DNA from: Nephrocerus scutellatus | Lineage: Eukaryota; Arthropoda; Insecta; Diptera; Pipunculidae | Length of the DNA stretch: 64,000 bases | Assembly (NCBI GenBank): GCA_947095585.1 | Contig: OX352764.1 | Location: 6,743,001 to 6,807,000, forward strand | Direction: 5' to 3' | Shown here: positions 1 through 11,300 of the stretch, piece by piece | How positions within the stretch are numbered: position 1 is the first letter of the stretch | How the letters are laid out: every line of letters starts with the position of its first letter | The notes under the pieces: generated by a model | The model's input: the letters and a program-made list of their open reading frames with translations, nothing else | What the model was told of the DNA's origin: nothing | The model's database searches: none | Made by a program: the position numbers and the translations under genes

Positions 1-640
1 AGTCGCTGTTTGTTGTTGCTGCAGATTCATTGCGCAAAAGGGTGGAACTCTTTAGCGGCTTCAGTTCATTACATGCTTCAGGCTATAAGGCTACAGCCAC
101 CTCCTATTGGAATGTGTGATGCACATGCGTGAATGTGGCAAATTCGGTAGAGAGCTCACCACGCGCTGCAATCGTAAAAATTAATTTAACCGAATTGCTG
201 CACTTCCCACCTGTCTGTCGGTCTTTTTGTATTCTTATAAGCGTTTTGGTAGTTTTTAAGAATTTTCAGTGTTCTGCGAAAGAAAGGGCGACTTCCCATT
301 TGTCATTCATCAATAACCTGTTAAGGTTTGTTTTTTGGGCAGTTGCCGCCACAGCTTTTGGATCACCGCTAACAAACGCGAATAAGAACGCGGAACGTTT
401 TGAATCAATAAAAAATAACACGAAATAAAAAGGTAGGCAGATATTTTACTAAATGAACACCGAGTCTTTGAAGTATACACTCTCAGAGGTACACTCTGAC
501 TTTTCTCTATTATCGTATCCAAGACCAAAACTTCTTAATTATGACATTGTGTGTGTGCGACAGGTCTTGTTTCAAACCATTAAAAGGTCCTGGAGGTGAT
601 CAAGTATCATTGCTTTATTTAGAGCCGACTACCTGAAGAC
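1..640. other. Non-coding stretch, nothing recognised
   Basis: Moderately AT-rich sequence at the window edge. It has short open frames on both strands (for example 129-428), but these overlap, lack domain similarity and lack coding-like composition. It may be the decayed 5' part of the LINE that becomes recognisable at about 660, but I see no motif that proves this. Confidence 0.4.
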
Positions 641-659
641 AGACAGGTAGTGAGTTGCC

Positions 660-1222
660 TAAATCGTATAGACCTATAAGTCTAGCATCATCTTGTCCTC
701 AAAACTATGAAGAGACTCATTGACGTTCACACTAGAGGCTCGCTAGATTCGTCTATCCGTCTGCACTCAAGTCAGTTTGCATTCAGGAAAGGTAAAAGCT
801 CAAAAGGTGCCCTTCACTATCTTGTAAAGAAGATAGAAGGAAGTGGCCCGGTGTGCCTTCCTCGATAATGACAGCGCATTCGATAACACTTGCTACGACT
901 CTATTTCAAGGGCAATCATTAGCAGTGGTATAGAAGACTCGACCAATCATTGGATAAAGGTCAAGCTTGAAAGTCGAGATATTACTTCGTTAGGAGCTTT
1001 GTCATTATCTGTGACCACAGTTAAGGGTTGTCCCCAAGGAGGAGTCCTTTCTTGTGGGGCTATCCTATCTTAAAAGATAGAGGAGAAAATCTTATACGCG
1101 GTGCTCAACCTTATACCACGACAATTGCTGCATGTTGTGATAGAGGCACAGATATAGAGGCACAGGATACCTCTTCGCAAGTGTTCTGGAATAGCTTCTT
1201 CCTCCCATACTTGAAGTATTAG
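660..1222 (+). pseudogene. LOA/R1-like LINE reverse transcriptase fragment
   Basis: Broken reading frames encode the front half of a non-LTR reverse transcriptase. They show RPISLAS near 668, then the palm signature LDNDSAFDNT near 858-890, and the conserved box GCPQGGVLS near 1026-1055. The order and spacing are those of the RT finger and palm domains of LOA- and R1-type elements. Frameshifts near 700 and 840 and a stop after the PQGG box end the frame. The YADD catalytic box is not visible downstream, so the copy is truncated and cannot be active. Clade assignment is from motif resemblance only. Confidence 0.75.
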
Positions 1223-1249
1223 TTCATGAATTACATGGTTTATTATAGG

Positions 1250-1735
1250 ACCTCCTGTTTTAATCAGTTTGCTGGGATACCATCTGACCCCGGGGTCTTA
1301 TTATTTATGGGCCGATATATCGCTATGCTAACTTCGTCTGTGCTTGGTGGCGGCAGCATAGTGTGGTCTTCGGTCGTTGGTGGAGCCTCAAATTCCTAGT
1401 TAGCTGGGCATTAAGCAACTCATAAAAGTTCTCTTCCCATCGCTCTAAGATGCCTTTGAGGTCGGCAATCAGATTACCCTCTTTGTCTGTACTCGCTCTC
1501 TGTACAGTTCCAGTTCACGGACGAGATTCTTCTCATATCTCTTTCGTATCTTCTGAGCTCTTTCGCCTTATTCTGCTGATAGCTGACCGCCTCAAGGTTT
1601 ATATACCGCTGTCTAAAACTGAAAATTTATTCGTTTCCACATCCCGAATGTTCTCTCAATGCAGGCAACGGTAGGGCTCAACGCTTTATTGTCAGCCGAT
1701 TGTTGCCTTATTTGTGGAATTCAATAAGATGTATT
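1250..1735 (-). pseudogene. RTE-like LINE fragment, reverse strand
   Basis: On the minus strand, near 1465-1380, the frame reads KEGNLIADLKGILERW followed by EENFYELLN. It then continues near 1350-1265 with LPPPSTDEVSIAI and NNKTPGSDGIPA. This is the linker between endonuclease and reverse transcriptase plus the first RT block of RTE-type LINEs, where a phrase of the form 'NNKapGxDGIPA' starts the RT domain. A frameshift near 1390 and a stop after DGIPAN break it. It lies head-to-head with the LOA-like fragment just before it, so two different elements abut here. Confidence 0.65.
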
Positions 1736-1740
1736 TCGGT

Positions 1741-3440
1741 GATCTTTTAGGGTGTATTTTGAGGGTCTTTTGGGTATCTTTCGATGGTTTTTTTAGTTCA
1801 CAGCACAAAACAAATACAATATACAAAAAACAAAATTTCAAATTGACGTAGAAATTTGGAATATTAATTCACAAGGGCACTGTGATCAAAAAAAGGAAAA
1901 ACGAATCAATCATCGAACTTAGAAAAGAAAATTCGGTGTTAAACGTCATTTGTAACAGTGACTTTACACATTGATATCGATGACTACAACTTAAATCAGC
2001 GGTTCAATTTGTGACTTTAGTTGGGTTTAAGAACACCAAAGAGTAAGACAGTTGTAATTTTAGTATCGTTTATCAATTTTGAAATTATTCCTACAGCTTC
2101 AGTCCTAACCACTTTATAAATTCAATGCAAATTTTTAAACTACAACCAATATCAGCTGCAATTTCAAAACAAACAGCAATGGAAGTGATAAAAATTGTCC
2201 TGACACATTTAATTCAAACAAATTTATCAGAATTTACAAGTATATAATCATCACGCCTTGACAGACAGCACTACATACAGCAATTTACTCACTGACAGAT
2301 AAACAAATGATGATGCTTTGCTACGTTGTTGACACTTGTCAGATTAATCGATAAAAATATTGTGAGCTGTCTTCGCTTTGGTTTTTTCGTAGCCATAGCC
2401 ACTGGCAAGAGCAACAAATGGATTGTACGAGTAGATATGTTGAAAACATTTAAAAGTGGTCATTACATGCAAAACATTAATTAATTGTCTAATTGGTTGT
2501 CATTATTTATTTATATTTTTGTTTGCTGTACCCTTTTTTTCGAAATTTAAACCAAAAACAAAAGTAGTTTACTATTTTGTTCAATCTATGAACTCTTCTC
2601 TTTCTCTCACTCGTTATTTCTAATTTTGTTTCATGTCACGACTTAGTAGCAAACCTTTATGTTTCCTTTATTTCGTTTCATATAGGCATATTAGTAAACG
2701 ATTCTTTTACTGTAGCAGCGGAAATAAAAAATGAAAAAATCCAACTTAAATAAACTCCATCTTATGCGATTGAAATTAAATTTTCTATAAACCGATCAAA
2801 CCAAGAACATCAACTAATTCGTTCAATCGGGTACACCGAAATCGAAGACACAAACCGATAATGAAACCAGGCTTTGTCGCAGTCTAAGTAGGAAATTCAC
2901 CTCATCTTGGTATTGCATTTACTACATTCTATTCTGCCATCCCAAGTCGTTCAAAGAAGTTATGATCGATGATGGAAAGAATGCTACTTTTAGTATTTCA
3001 GAATTTATATAAAGCGAAAAAGTAATCCATACATTTTATATTTGACATAAATGGAAATCAAGTGCTATCAGTTGTTGGGATTTTCTATTCTTAAAGAAGA
3101 TCATTTATATTTTAGTATATTTGTGCAACTACTCAAAGTCTACAAAAGCTATGAGAGGAGAGAAATTGAGTCGAGTAGTTGAATGTGCTTAATGGAATAC
3201 AATAATTTTTGACAAGTAATCCCACTAAAGACCAAAAAAATTGCGCTGAACGAGAAATATTAATCTTGCCAAGTTGAAAGTGTAAATTATTATTTAAAAT
3301 CTAGTCTCCAATATGACCTTTTTGAGAAGTTCCGCAGATCAAAAATAAATGTACACGATTGAAATACAAAAGAATAAATAACCCTTTTAAGGTTTCTTAA
3401 GTAAAATAGTCAGTATAATAGTTCTTTTTCATCAGCCGTG
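1741..3440. other. AT-rich non-coding stretch
   Basis: No gene, RNA or clear element is seen. The first 50 bases (about 1745-1795) contain a G/T-rich passage with motifs such as TTTTGAGGGTCTTTTGGG that resembles the unit of the minisatellite at 35982-36835. The rest is simple AT-rich sequence. Confidence 0.5.
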
Positions 3441-3448
3441 GAAATTGT

Positions 3449-4190
3449 ATGAATAAAATTGAAAAACTTAATATTTGGGGAAGTAGCGACATCGATAGAA
3501 GGGGTGAGTGTCTTTTAAAATATCTTATTAGTAGTAATGTAGATATACTAAATAAAGTATCCAAATCTACCTTCCTAAATGCTTTTTGCGAAAGGGTACT
3601 TGACCTCACTTTCGCCAGTCCATTTATCTCCAACTTTGTTGAAAACTGGCATGTGTCGACGAATCCTCGTTGTTAGACCATCAAAACATCACATATGACC
3701 TTCCTGGCAAACTTGCACAGGCTTCTTCTTCATATGATCCACGGACTGGAATCTATATCGGGGACTTGTCCTCTCTGAAGTAGATATGCTTGTCACATCT
3801 ATTTAGCCCACAGAGAACTTAGATAAGGTATCTCAGGACCGGGCAAACTGGTGCAATGGTGTTCCGGCACTGGACGCTAAAGGTCTGGTCTGGTTCACAG
3901 ATGGATCGAAGATGGAAACTGGAGTTGGAGCTAGTGTCTTTGGACCCAACACCAAAGTCTCGATACCAATGGGAAAAAGTCCCTCGGTTTTCCAGACGGA
4001 ACTTCATGTCATTGAGATCTGCGCCGAGATTAACCTTAACAAAAGGAAGAAAAGCCGCTAGAATATATATCTTTTCAGATAGCCACTCGACTCGGACTCG
4101 ATATCAGTCAAAACTGTTACGATGCACTGCGATGCCACTAAGGAGGTACTATCGTTCATTAGGGAAGTATTACGTCTCTTAGAATAAACA
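3449..4190 (+). pseudogene. LINE fragment: endonuclease tail joined to RNase H domain
   Basis: The 5' part (3449-3790) reads FLNAFCERVLDLTFASPF and, after a stop, LLDHQNITYDLPGKLAQ. This resembles the end of an APE-type endonuclease domain, where 'SDHR/LDHQ' is a catalytic block. The 3' part (about 3880-4085) encodes a type I RNase H: WFTDGSKMETGVGASVFGP, then FQTELHVIEICAEI, then, after a frameshift near 4050, IYIFSDSH. These carry the D, E and D metal-binding residues of RNase H. The whole RT domain that should lie between them is missing, so this is an internally deleted LINE of a clade carrying RNase H (LOA or I-like). Confidence 0.7.
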
Positions 4191-4199
4191 TATCCTGTT

Positions 4200-4913
4200 T
4201 TAGTCATGATTAATACTATGGTTTTCGAGCATTGATTTCCAAAACTAAAAGTAGCACCAACGTTTACTTATTTGGAACATCGTGTTGGTTGAGTGTTCAC
4301 AGGAAAAACATGGTCTTGTTCGATTTTTTTTTTACTGTTTTTAAGAAATTAAGTCGAATTTAAATCTTTACACCGAATTTTTATAAAAACAATTCTTAAA
4401 AAAGCAGACTTCAGTACATACTATACTTTTCCATTTCCTTTCCTTTTTGGTATTTTTATATTAATCTAATTACTACATGAACAAACCTAGTAATTTTTTC
4501 AACAAATTTTCTTCTCAGAACAACATACCTTCTGGCAATGCCTCAAATGACATTTGTTCGATTTTTTGAAGTTTTGATTTGACAGCTGTTGTTGTTGTTG
4601 TTTTTGTTTGTTATTGAAAAGAACATAACAAACGAGCTTCTCTTCAATCGGAAAATTTATTTGATTTTTTTCAGTTTTTTATTCAAAGGAAATTCCTAGG
4701 TTGTGTGCTTTTTACATCAGAAAACAAAAGCAAAAATGAATAATATCTGTGATTTAGAAGTCAATTTTTTATAACTAATTGTCTGTGTGTGAATGTGGGT
4801 GAGCGTTCGTGGCAGGAAGAGAAGGCTTGAAATAAATTATTTGTATTCTTAAGGATATTTTACTTTCCCAGTAATCAACAATTTTCTTGATTTCAATAAA
4901 TAGAAAAATTGAA
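4200..4913. other. Upstream flank of the RUS-family gene
   Basis: AT-rich intergenic DNA with a short GTT run near 4586-4606. It probably holds the 5' UTR and promoter of the gene starting at 4914, but I cannot identify a core promoter motif with confidence. Confidence 0.4.
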
Positions 4914-6531
4914 ATGAAGGTTCACTTTCGCGAACAGTACGGTACCAAAGGCGAGGAGGTACTCTATGTGACGCCAGCGGGTTAGTATCAAAAGTCGGCC
5001 TTAAGCTTATCTTACATATTCTCAACTTAATTTCTGTAGATCAAACCAGTATAGTTCGAGTTCCACTAAAGTCTGAAAAGGGGGCAATTCGAGAGAAACT
5101 CTTCCTCTTTCGTCTGCTGCAGAATATCTTTTTGCCCAAAGGCTATCCAGACAGTGTAAGCGATGATTACGCGACGTATCAAGTATGGGACACAATTCAG
5201 GCCTTTTGCAGTACTATTTGTGGTAATATCTGTGGAGGTCATTTGCTTTATTTACTTTATATAAAGTGAGCTTTTCCTCACTCAGGTACTCTGTGCACAC
5301 ACGCCATCCTTAAAGGAATCGGTGTAGGCAACGACACCGCCAATGCTTACTCCGCAACGGTGACGTGGATTTACAAAGAAGGCAGCGGTCACTTGGGACG
5401 AATTCTCTTCTCCTGGTGGAAGGGATCACAACTGGATGTTGATTCAAAAAAGTGGCGCCTTCGTGCTGATTTTCTAAATGATCTTGCAATGGGCGTTGAG
5501 ATTTATATTCTACCCAAGTACCCCCTCTACAGTACGTACATTCTCTGCTCATCTACTGTGCTGAAAGCGATTGTTGGTGTGGCGGGTAAGGGCATTAGTT
5601 ATTAATAAATTATTTTAGTATAAATTTACAAATTTTTTAAGGTGGCGCAACGAGAGCTGCTCTCACACAACACCATGCGGTACGGGGAAATCTCGCCGAT
5701 GTCGCCTCCAAAGATAGCTCCCAAGAGACTTGCGTTAATCTGATTGCTTCCTTTCTCGGACTTTATCTGTTGACTATTATCAAGAATCAGACGTAAGCTG
5801 CAATAACGGAAGGTTTATTTTACGTTTGAAAATGTGTGCCAATTTTCGTCTCTTCTGCAGCGTTCTCTACTCAGTGTTTGTAGGCGTAATTTTTATCCAC
5901 CTCTATGCAAATTTAAAAGCTGTTAAGTCTGTTTGCTTGCGAACTTTCAACGAATCTCGCTATTTGATTGCGCTGGAGGAGTTTTTTCGCTCAGGACGAA
6001 TGCTTACACCACATCAGGTACAACTTGAGAGATATTCGAAAAACTTTACGCTGTTTTTTTTTTTCTCCACCCAAGGTGAACAAACTCGAACGCGTTACTA
6101 TAGGTAAAACGGTCTCAGTTTCGCTTAACATTTATTTAGGACTTTCCGTAAAGAATCTGATCGATGAATTCCACAGTAGTCATGTGATCGAGAATATTGT
6201 CTCCTCATTCGATCCGCACGAACGATTTATCATAGCGGAAAGTAAAAAATATCTTGGAGTTTATCTGCATTTCGATACACGGCAACAGGATGTCCTCAAG
6301 GCGTACTTCTTTGCGGTATCATATTTGCAGGATCGCAACCAAATCAAGGAAAAGTACTGGGAGGTGCAATCCAAGTGGCAGGAATTCCTCAATATGGCAC
6401 AACAGGAGGGTGTGTTCTAGAGAAAGCTTCCTGTAATATGCTTTATAAATGTATCTTCTCTTTTTTCAGGCTGGTTAACATCAAATCACCTACTCATGGT
6501 CGATGAATTTCGACTGGATTGGCAGGCATAG
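4914..6531 (+). CDS. RUSF1: RUS family (DUF647) membrane protein, RUSF1 homologue
   Basis: Seven exons are placed by GT-AG sites and conserved frame: 4914-4980, 5040-5222, 5286-5585, 5642-5792, 5861-6017, 6076-6409 and 6470-6531. Together they give 1254 nt, or 417 residues; the human protein is of similar size (about 468). Family signatures are clear: FLPKGYPDSV (residues 53-62), a WDTIQAFCS block after it, KGIGVGNDTANAYSAT, GRILFSWWKGSQLD, GGATRAAL and the ADVASKDSSQET box (exon 4). A hydrophobic stretch VLYSVFVGVIFIHLYANL in exon 5 is a likely membrane segment. The C-terminus GGWLTSNHLLMVDEFRLDW also matches the family's end. RUS proteins are eukaryotic membrane proteins; in plants they act in root UV-B signalling and auxin transport, while the animal role is not established. 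All introns are 52-68 bp. The start is the first ATG of the conserved frame. No canonical AATAAA is seen in the first 600 bp after the stop. Confidence 0.93.
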
Positions 6532-7170
6532 AAGAGTCGATATCAATGAACCAAAAAAAAAATTACAATTGAAATTGTTGGACCAAAGAAAACGCCGCAA
6601 ACAAACAGCTTCAAGCGCGTCATGGTTAAGTATATTCGCCTTTTGTCTCAAATTTTTTTAGTTAGCTTCGAGCTTTCAGTTAGATTTTTAATCGTGCTAC
6701 TTTTTTTATATATCCGACATCGTATTTCAGTTTAAAACTTTATATTATGAAATATTTTAAGTAATCAATAGCGTTAGACTGTAGCTTAGCAATAGCATTT
6801 GATTGCATTTCAACTGCAATTCCAAATACACAAGTAAAGTAATACATTCTCTTTAACATATCCATGTAAAACACAAAGCGTAGCTAGAAACAGCTTTTAG
6901 TTTTAATTCTTTTTGTAAATATCGATAGACTAGTGTAGAAATTTGTAAGTCTTTTGGAGAAATCGTCGTATTTAGTTGAAAACTTTTCGAGCATAAAAGT
7001 TGGTCATAAAAGCAAACAAACAATAAGGTATTAGCAAGAGATCTGGGTAGTTGTGTTATGTTATGTTATTATTTATTAACTATTTGTAGTATATAGATTT
7101 GTAAGCATATTTTTAATACTAATACAAACACTAAACTAATATTGAAATTACAGCTTGTGGCTTTCAGATA
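6532..7170. other. 3' flank of RUSF1
   Basis: AT-rich sequence that should contain the 3' UTR of the preceding gene. No AATAAA was found. A short GTTAT run occurs at about 7054-7070. No gene is seen. Confidence 0.4.
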
Positions 7171-7174
7171 CGTG

Positions 7175-8515
7175 ATCAATTCGATGATCCTGTAATCTGA
7201 GAGCTCTTTCAGGTCGGCAAAAAAGGTTTACCTAATGTGCGGTGTCTTGACCCTGCTAGGAGAGGATAACTGCAGAGGAAGTGTATGAAAGTTTCTTTCT
7301 CATTTTCATCTTTTCTTTCAACATTTCTGCAGAAATTTGTTGTGTAGTATAGCCACAACTCTGACAATATCCTTTCGAGTTCTAGATAACAACTCGGTGG
7401 ATTTCCTTTTGCTGTTGGATGGCTACATCAATCTTGATATGGCGCAGTTCGACAGACTGCTCCACCTGCGCTGCGACTTTGCTTGACTGAGCTCAGATTG
7501 ACTATCAACACATATGCCAACCGTTCCGATTCGTGCATTACTGAGCCGTAATGCCCTCCAGGCCTACCTAATTGCAAGGATCTCTGCCTGAAAGATGCTA
7601 GCTGAATCGGGTAGCTTGACAGATTTAGATCATCTGAGAAGATACCTGCACCAGCTCCATCCATATTGTTGCTTCAAATTGCCGTTACTGCCCCGTCCTT
7701 CCATTTTCTCCTGGTGCGAAACTCGACGCCGATTGAGGAGTTGAAGCTAAGTTTAGTAATGCAGTAGTCAGTAGATGATGGTATCATGCCTTCAGGTACT
7801 GTCTGCAGAATGTAACAGTGCCCGTATGGTCTAGTAGCAAACCACCCAGATTCGCTGAGTCGTACTGCACTGCTCGTCGCAACATACTTGATAAATATAT
7901 CAGGAGGTAGTAGGTGTAAGATGGTGTTAAGGGCTTCGGTCGGACATGACCGTAGAGCTCCTGTGATGCCAACTGCTGCTGATCGCTGTAATATGCTGAG
8001 TTTGGTCGCATTGTACTTCTTCCTGATCGCTGGCCACCAGACTAGCGATCAATATGTAAGAATGGCCATACAATAGCTGTGTATAGCCAGAGAGCCATAC
8101 TTGGTTAAAGACCCCATTTCCTGTCGTTGGTTTTACTGTTGGGATAGAGGGCCACGCACGCTTTCTATTCTCTATGTTAGCCTTCCTGCTTAGCTTCCTA
8201 TATAGGATTACTCCGAGATATTTTGCGCTGGGGGTAAGACTGAGACTTTGCCCATTGAGTTTTGGAAAGACAAAGACCGGTATTTTTGATTTAGTGGTGA
8301 ACAGTACCATTTCCGTCTTCTCTGGGTTAACTCCAAAGCCACAGCTTGTTGCCCAGGAGCTGACTTTACCCAGCGCCCTTTTCATAAATTCGCTGATCAC
8401 GGAAAGGTGCTGGCCTGATACGACTATCACCAATTCATCTGCGTACGCAACTACCTTCGTCCTATTCTCCTCAAGTTTTAATAGCAATATGTTGATTACC
8501 ATCCTCTCCAAATTA
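7175..8515 (-). pseudogene. LOA-like LINE, RT palm to RNase H tail, reverse strand
   Basis: On the minus strand, from about 8515 downward, the frame encodes VVAYADELVIVVSGQHL (a YADD box changed to YADE), then WATSCGFGVNPEKTEMVLF and the thumb phrase SAKYLGVIL. This is the second half of an RT domain of the LOA/R1 type. Frameshifts follow. The 7330-7500 part matches 52530-52660, which encodes the tail after RNase H in a sibling copy; both contain the same plus-strand passage CAGTTCGACAGACTGCTCCA. The change of the second catalytic aspartate to glutamate, plus frameshifts, mark a dead copy. Confidence 0.75.
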
Positions 8516-8534
8516 TCGAAGCTATCTCAATATT

Positions 8535-8762
8535 GGGTGATTATCTAACTTTGCCGAATTTCATACAGTCAGTTCTTCTGATATGAGGTGTTGTCAAGCC
8601 CGAATGACGAAGCCTACTAGAATTGTGTACATTGAAATCGGCCGCAATGACTATTTCAGAGTGTGGATAAAGTGAAACAATTTTGGAAATAGAGTCAGAC
8701 ATTGCATTTAACTCATTACAGGTTGGGGTACCGTCTAAATTTAGAACTTCTGTAAACAATTA
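8535..8762 (-). pseudogene. LINE endonuclease fragment, reverse strand
   Basis: The minus-strand frame reads SKIVSLYPHSEIVIAADFNV followed by HNSSRLRHS. The 'xxAxDFNxHxxxW' phrase is the central catalytic motif of APE-type endonucleases of LINEs, of jockey-like character here. It lies directly upstream, in transcription sense, of the RT fragment at 7175-8515, but the remainder of the endonuclease and the first half of the RT are missing. It is either an internal deletion or two separate insertions. The minus-strand frame 8741-8998 further upstream is not recognisable. Confidence 0.65.
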
Positions 8763-10000
8763 TGAAGATAAAAAGCATTCTGTCTTATCACCAATTCTAC
8801 TGGAACACTCTGAGCGGTTATCCTAAGCAATTTAAAATAGATTTTCAGACGTACTATTAAGTACAGAATTTTCTTCATTAGACAGATGCAACAGATTTGA
8901 GCAAAGCCAAAAGGTATATCAATATCAAAAAAAACAGTAAAAATCCAGAGAAAAAACTCCAAAAGGTTCCTTTCTGAGCTATACCACTGTCCAAACAAAG
9001 CAGTCTACGTTAATAAGAATGTGATTTGCTTCTATATTCCTTTTTTTGTCACGCAACAAATGGTGAAAAGCAACAATTCGCTTAATAATCAGGAATCGTT
9101 TGACTATTTGGTCACTTTTTAGGTTTAAGATCTATGATCAGTCATTTTCCGATTGGTAGTGAAGTTAAGTGAAGCTGTGAACTGAAATTTCGTTCGTTCT
9201 ACCTACAAGTGCACTTAGCTTGTCTTTGAATATTTCGTAAAAAATCGTCTGTACGCACATTTACTGAATGTTTGTGGTAATTCGTATGAAAACAAAAGGA
9301 ATAAAGGGGAAAAAAATTCTTTACAAAACTAACCGTTCGCTGGGCTTGATTTGTGTGTGCTAATTATATACAATACAAATTATATAGAATACTAAGTATT
9401 TTACAATTACGATATTCATTTGATAAATATTGATATCCAGCAGATGCATGCATATACATTTACAACAAATTATTGTAACATTAGATTATTTTAGAGATAA
9501 GTAATACACTTTATACAAAAATAGGGACACCAGTAACTAATTCCATTCAACCTTAAGGCAACGAAATGTTTGTTAGTTCATTAGAAATTAGAACAATGTC
9601 TTTGATTCTTCGGTAATGTTGTAAGTTTTAGGAGAATAAGACTCTCAAGACTTATCCTGATCTTATTTAAAATCCGTTTTTGAAACTCCAAACGTTTCCA
9701 AAAGTTTTTCCAGTTGAATATCTTTATCTATTTCCATCTGGAATGGTATTTGTAATTTGTTTTTTAAGTAGATTGTGAAAAATATCATTTTTAATATATA
9801 CCCGTTAAGTATTATTTACTTATTAGCTTTTAACTTTCTTACCAAATATACAATCAAATACATTACTCGATTAACCTAATTAGCTATTTATTATATAGTG
9901 ATGATAGAAGACGGGATCTTTTTTTGATGCAAAGAATAAAATGAATTAAAACGATAATTGTAGTGTTTTTTTTTGTCCAGCTGGCATCTCGTTATTTATA
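8763..10000. other. AT-rich non-coding stretch
   Basis: No gene or element is recognised. It is simple AT-rich sequence with scattered T-runs. The 3' UTR of the RWDD4-type gene may end within its last part. Confidence 0.5.
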
Positions 10001-10038
10001 AACTTGAAAATCCAACTCGTTTTCCATTATTCGTACTT

Positions 10039-10044
10039 TTTATT
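10039..10044 (-). promoter_or_regulatory. Poly(A) signal of the RWDD4-type gene
   Basis: AATAAA on the minus strand (TTTATT on plus), 66 bp past the stop codon of the gene ending at 10110. Spacing and orientation suit a polyadenylation signal. Confidence 0.6.
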
Positions 10045-10109
10045 GCTTTCTTTTGTACAAATAAATTTCAATAAACCAAAAAACTATCAGACCATTGGAG
10101 CACGCCGTA

Positions 10110-10874
10110 CTACGTGTTTAGTGGCTGCAAAATAGGTGCTGGTGCAGCCGCAATCAGTTGATCATCTTTGCTGCCCGTTTGTGATAAATGCTTAACAAGA
10201 TCCACCCAATCCCAACCACGAGGCCGATCTCCTTTATGATCTGATCGTTCCCATTGTCGTCGCTTTTGTGCCTTGGAGAGTTGTTCTTTTTTTGGTTCTT
10301 TCTTTTTGTTTGCATCAATCAATGGGTCGGATATTTTCAATGAACTCACGGCGACATCGTCGAGGTCGACACTTGCCACGACGATACCATTCTCTGGCTG
10401 TTCGGCAACAAGTTCATCGATCCGATCTTTAAGGCACTCGAATAGAGTGTAGGTCATGCCACAGCCTATCCACTGTTGTGCTTCCTCCAATAGTGTTGAG
10501 CTGATTTTCTGCTTAACTGACGGAGTTCTATTAATAAAAGAGAACCAGAAAATAAATAAAAAATTGAAAACTTAACAATAGTGTCTTACATATTGCGATT
10601 GAAGAAGGTGTCCATATTTAGCACAGGCACATCGGTGGGATAATTATCGCCCCATTGAATTTCAACCAAGAATGATTTGTAGTTATCGTCATCGCCGTAC
10701 TATAAGAATTGTTAAGCAACTTCTAGAGACTCCAGACTATCAATTTTGTTACCAACAACCACCCACCTTGTATTGAAATGTCGTCGCGTTGATCTCTTTG
10801 AATGCCTCGTCACCTTCGTAAATTGACTGCAACGCTTCACGTTCCTCGTTTTGAAGTTCCTTCGCGTCAGACAT
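10110..10874 (-). CDS. RWDD4: RWD domain-containing protein, RWDD4-like
   Basis: Three exons on the minus strand: 10874-10767, 10699-10590 and 10527-10110. Joined they give 636 nt, or 211 residues. All junctions are GT-AG (GTGGGT and GTAAGA donors, TAG acceptors) and the frame is kept across them. The N-terminus MSDAKELQNEEREALQSIYE followed by GDEAF is typical of an RWD domain (about residues 3-115), including the TYPTDVP-like turn, here NYPTDVPVLN. A basic linker KKKEPKKEQLSKAQKRR (about 147-164) leads to the block DHKGDRPRGWDWVDLVKHL (about 170-188), which distinguishes RWDD4 from other RWD proteins. RWD domains mediate protein-protein contacts; no enzymatic role is expected and the function of RWDD4 is not well defined. 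It is transcribed divergently from GINS2, 2.3 kb away. A bidirectional promoter is unlikely at that distance. Confidence 0.9.
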
Positions 10875-11119
10875 TGTGCAAAGTTTTACGCTCTCAATTT
10901 ATTTGTATACAAAATTTAATTCAAAATTTCCTCCTAAATTAGTCAGGAAAATAAATAGATTGTAAAAATTTCCGACTTTCCACTCAACATTATGCTTTCT
11001 TGACGTGCACTGACGAAGTCGATGACATTAACTTGACAGATGGAGAAAGAAAAATTGCCGACAACGTGTTACAACATAACGTAAGGCTTACATTAGCCGC
11101 TGAGAAGTTATACTTTTAA

Positions 11120-11300
11120 CGGTTACAATTAAAAGGCGACAATTAAAATGAGGTACGATCAAAATGGCGCGTGATAAAAAAGTCAGCCAACAAATAAATT
11201 TAACAAATAGGTCGACTTTTTAATCGCGCGCATTTTGATTGTAAGCCTTTTAAAACATCAAAATGGGTGGCCTTTTTAAAGTTGGCATTTTAATAGAATA
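11120..11300. repeat. Imperfect foldback (MITE-like) sequence
   Basis: The left arm at about 11157-11187 (GATCAAAATGGCGCG then TGATAAAAAAGTC) and the right arm at about 11208-11240 (GACTTTTTAATCGCG then CGCATTTTGATTG) are inverted near-copies, about 26 matches in 31. Outside them a second, weaker pair, AAAGGC/GCCTTTT with ATTAAAATG/CATTTTAAT, extends the symmetry to roughly 11120 and 11300. No coding frame lies inside. This is the form of a foldback or MITE remnant. No target-site duplication could be fixed. Confidence 0.5.

Noticed and set aside
6108..6143. A 36 bp stretch in RUSF1 exon 6 with GT...TTTAG ends that could be removed in frame as a tiny intron.
   Set aside because: It is shorter than known fly introns, and keeping it gives a residue spacing between the conserved Glu-Arg and LGLSV blocks that suits the human homologue, so it is treated as coding.
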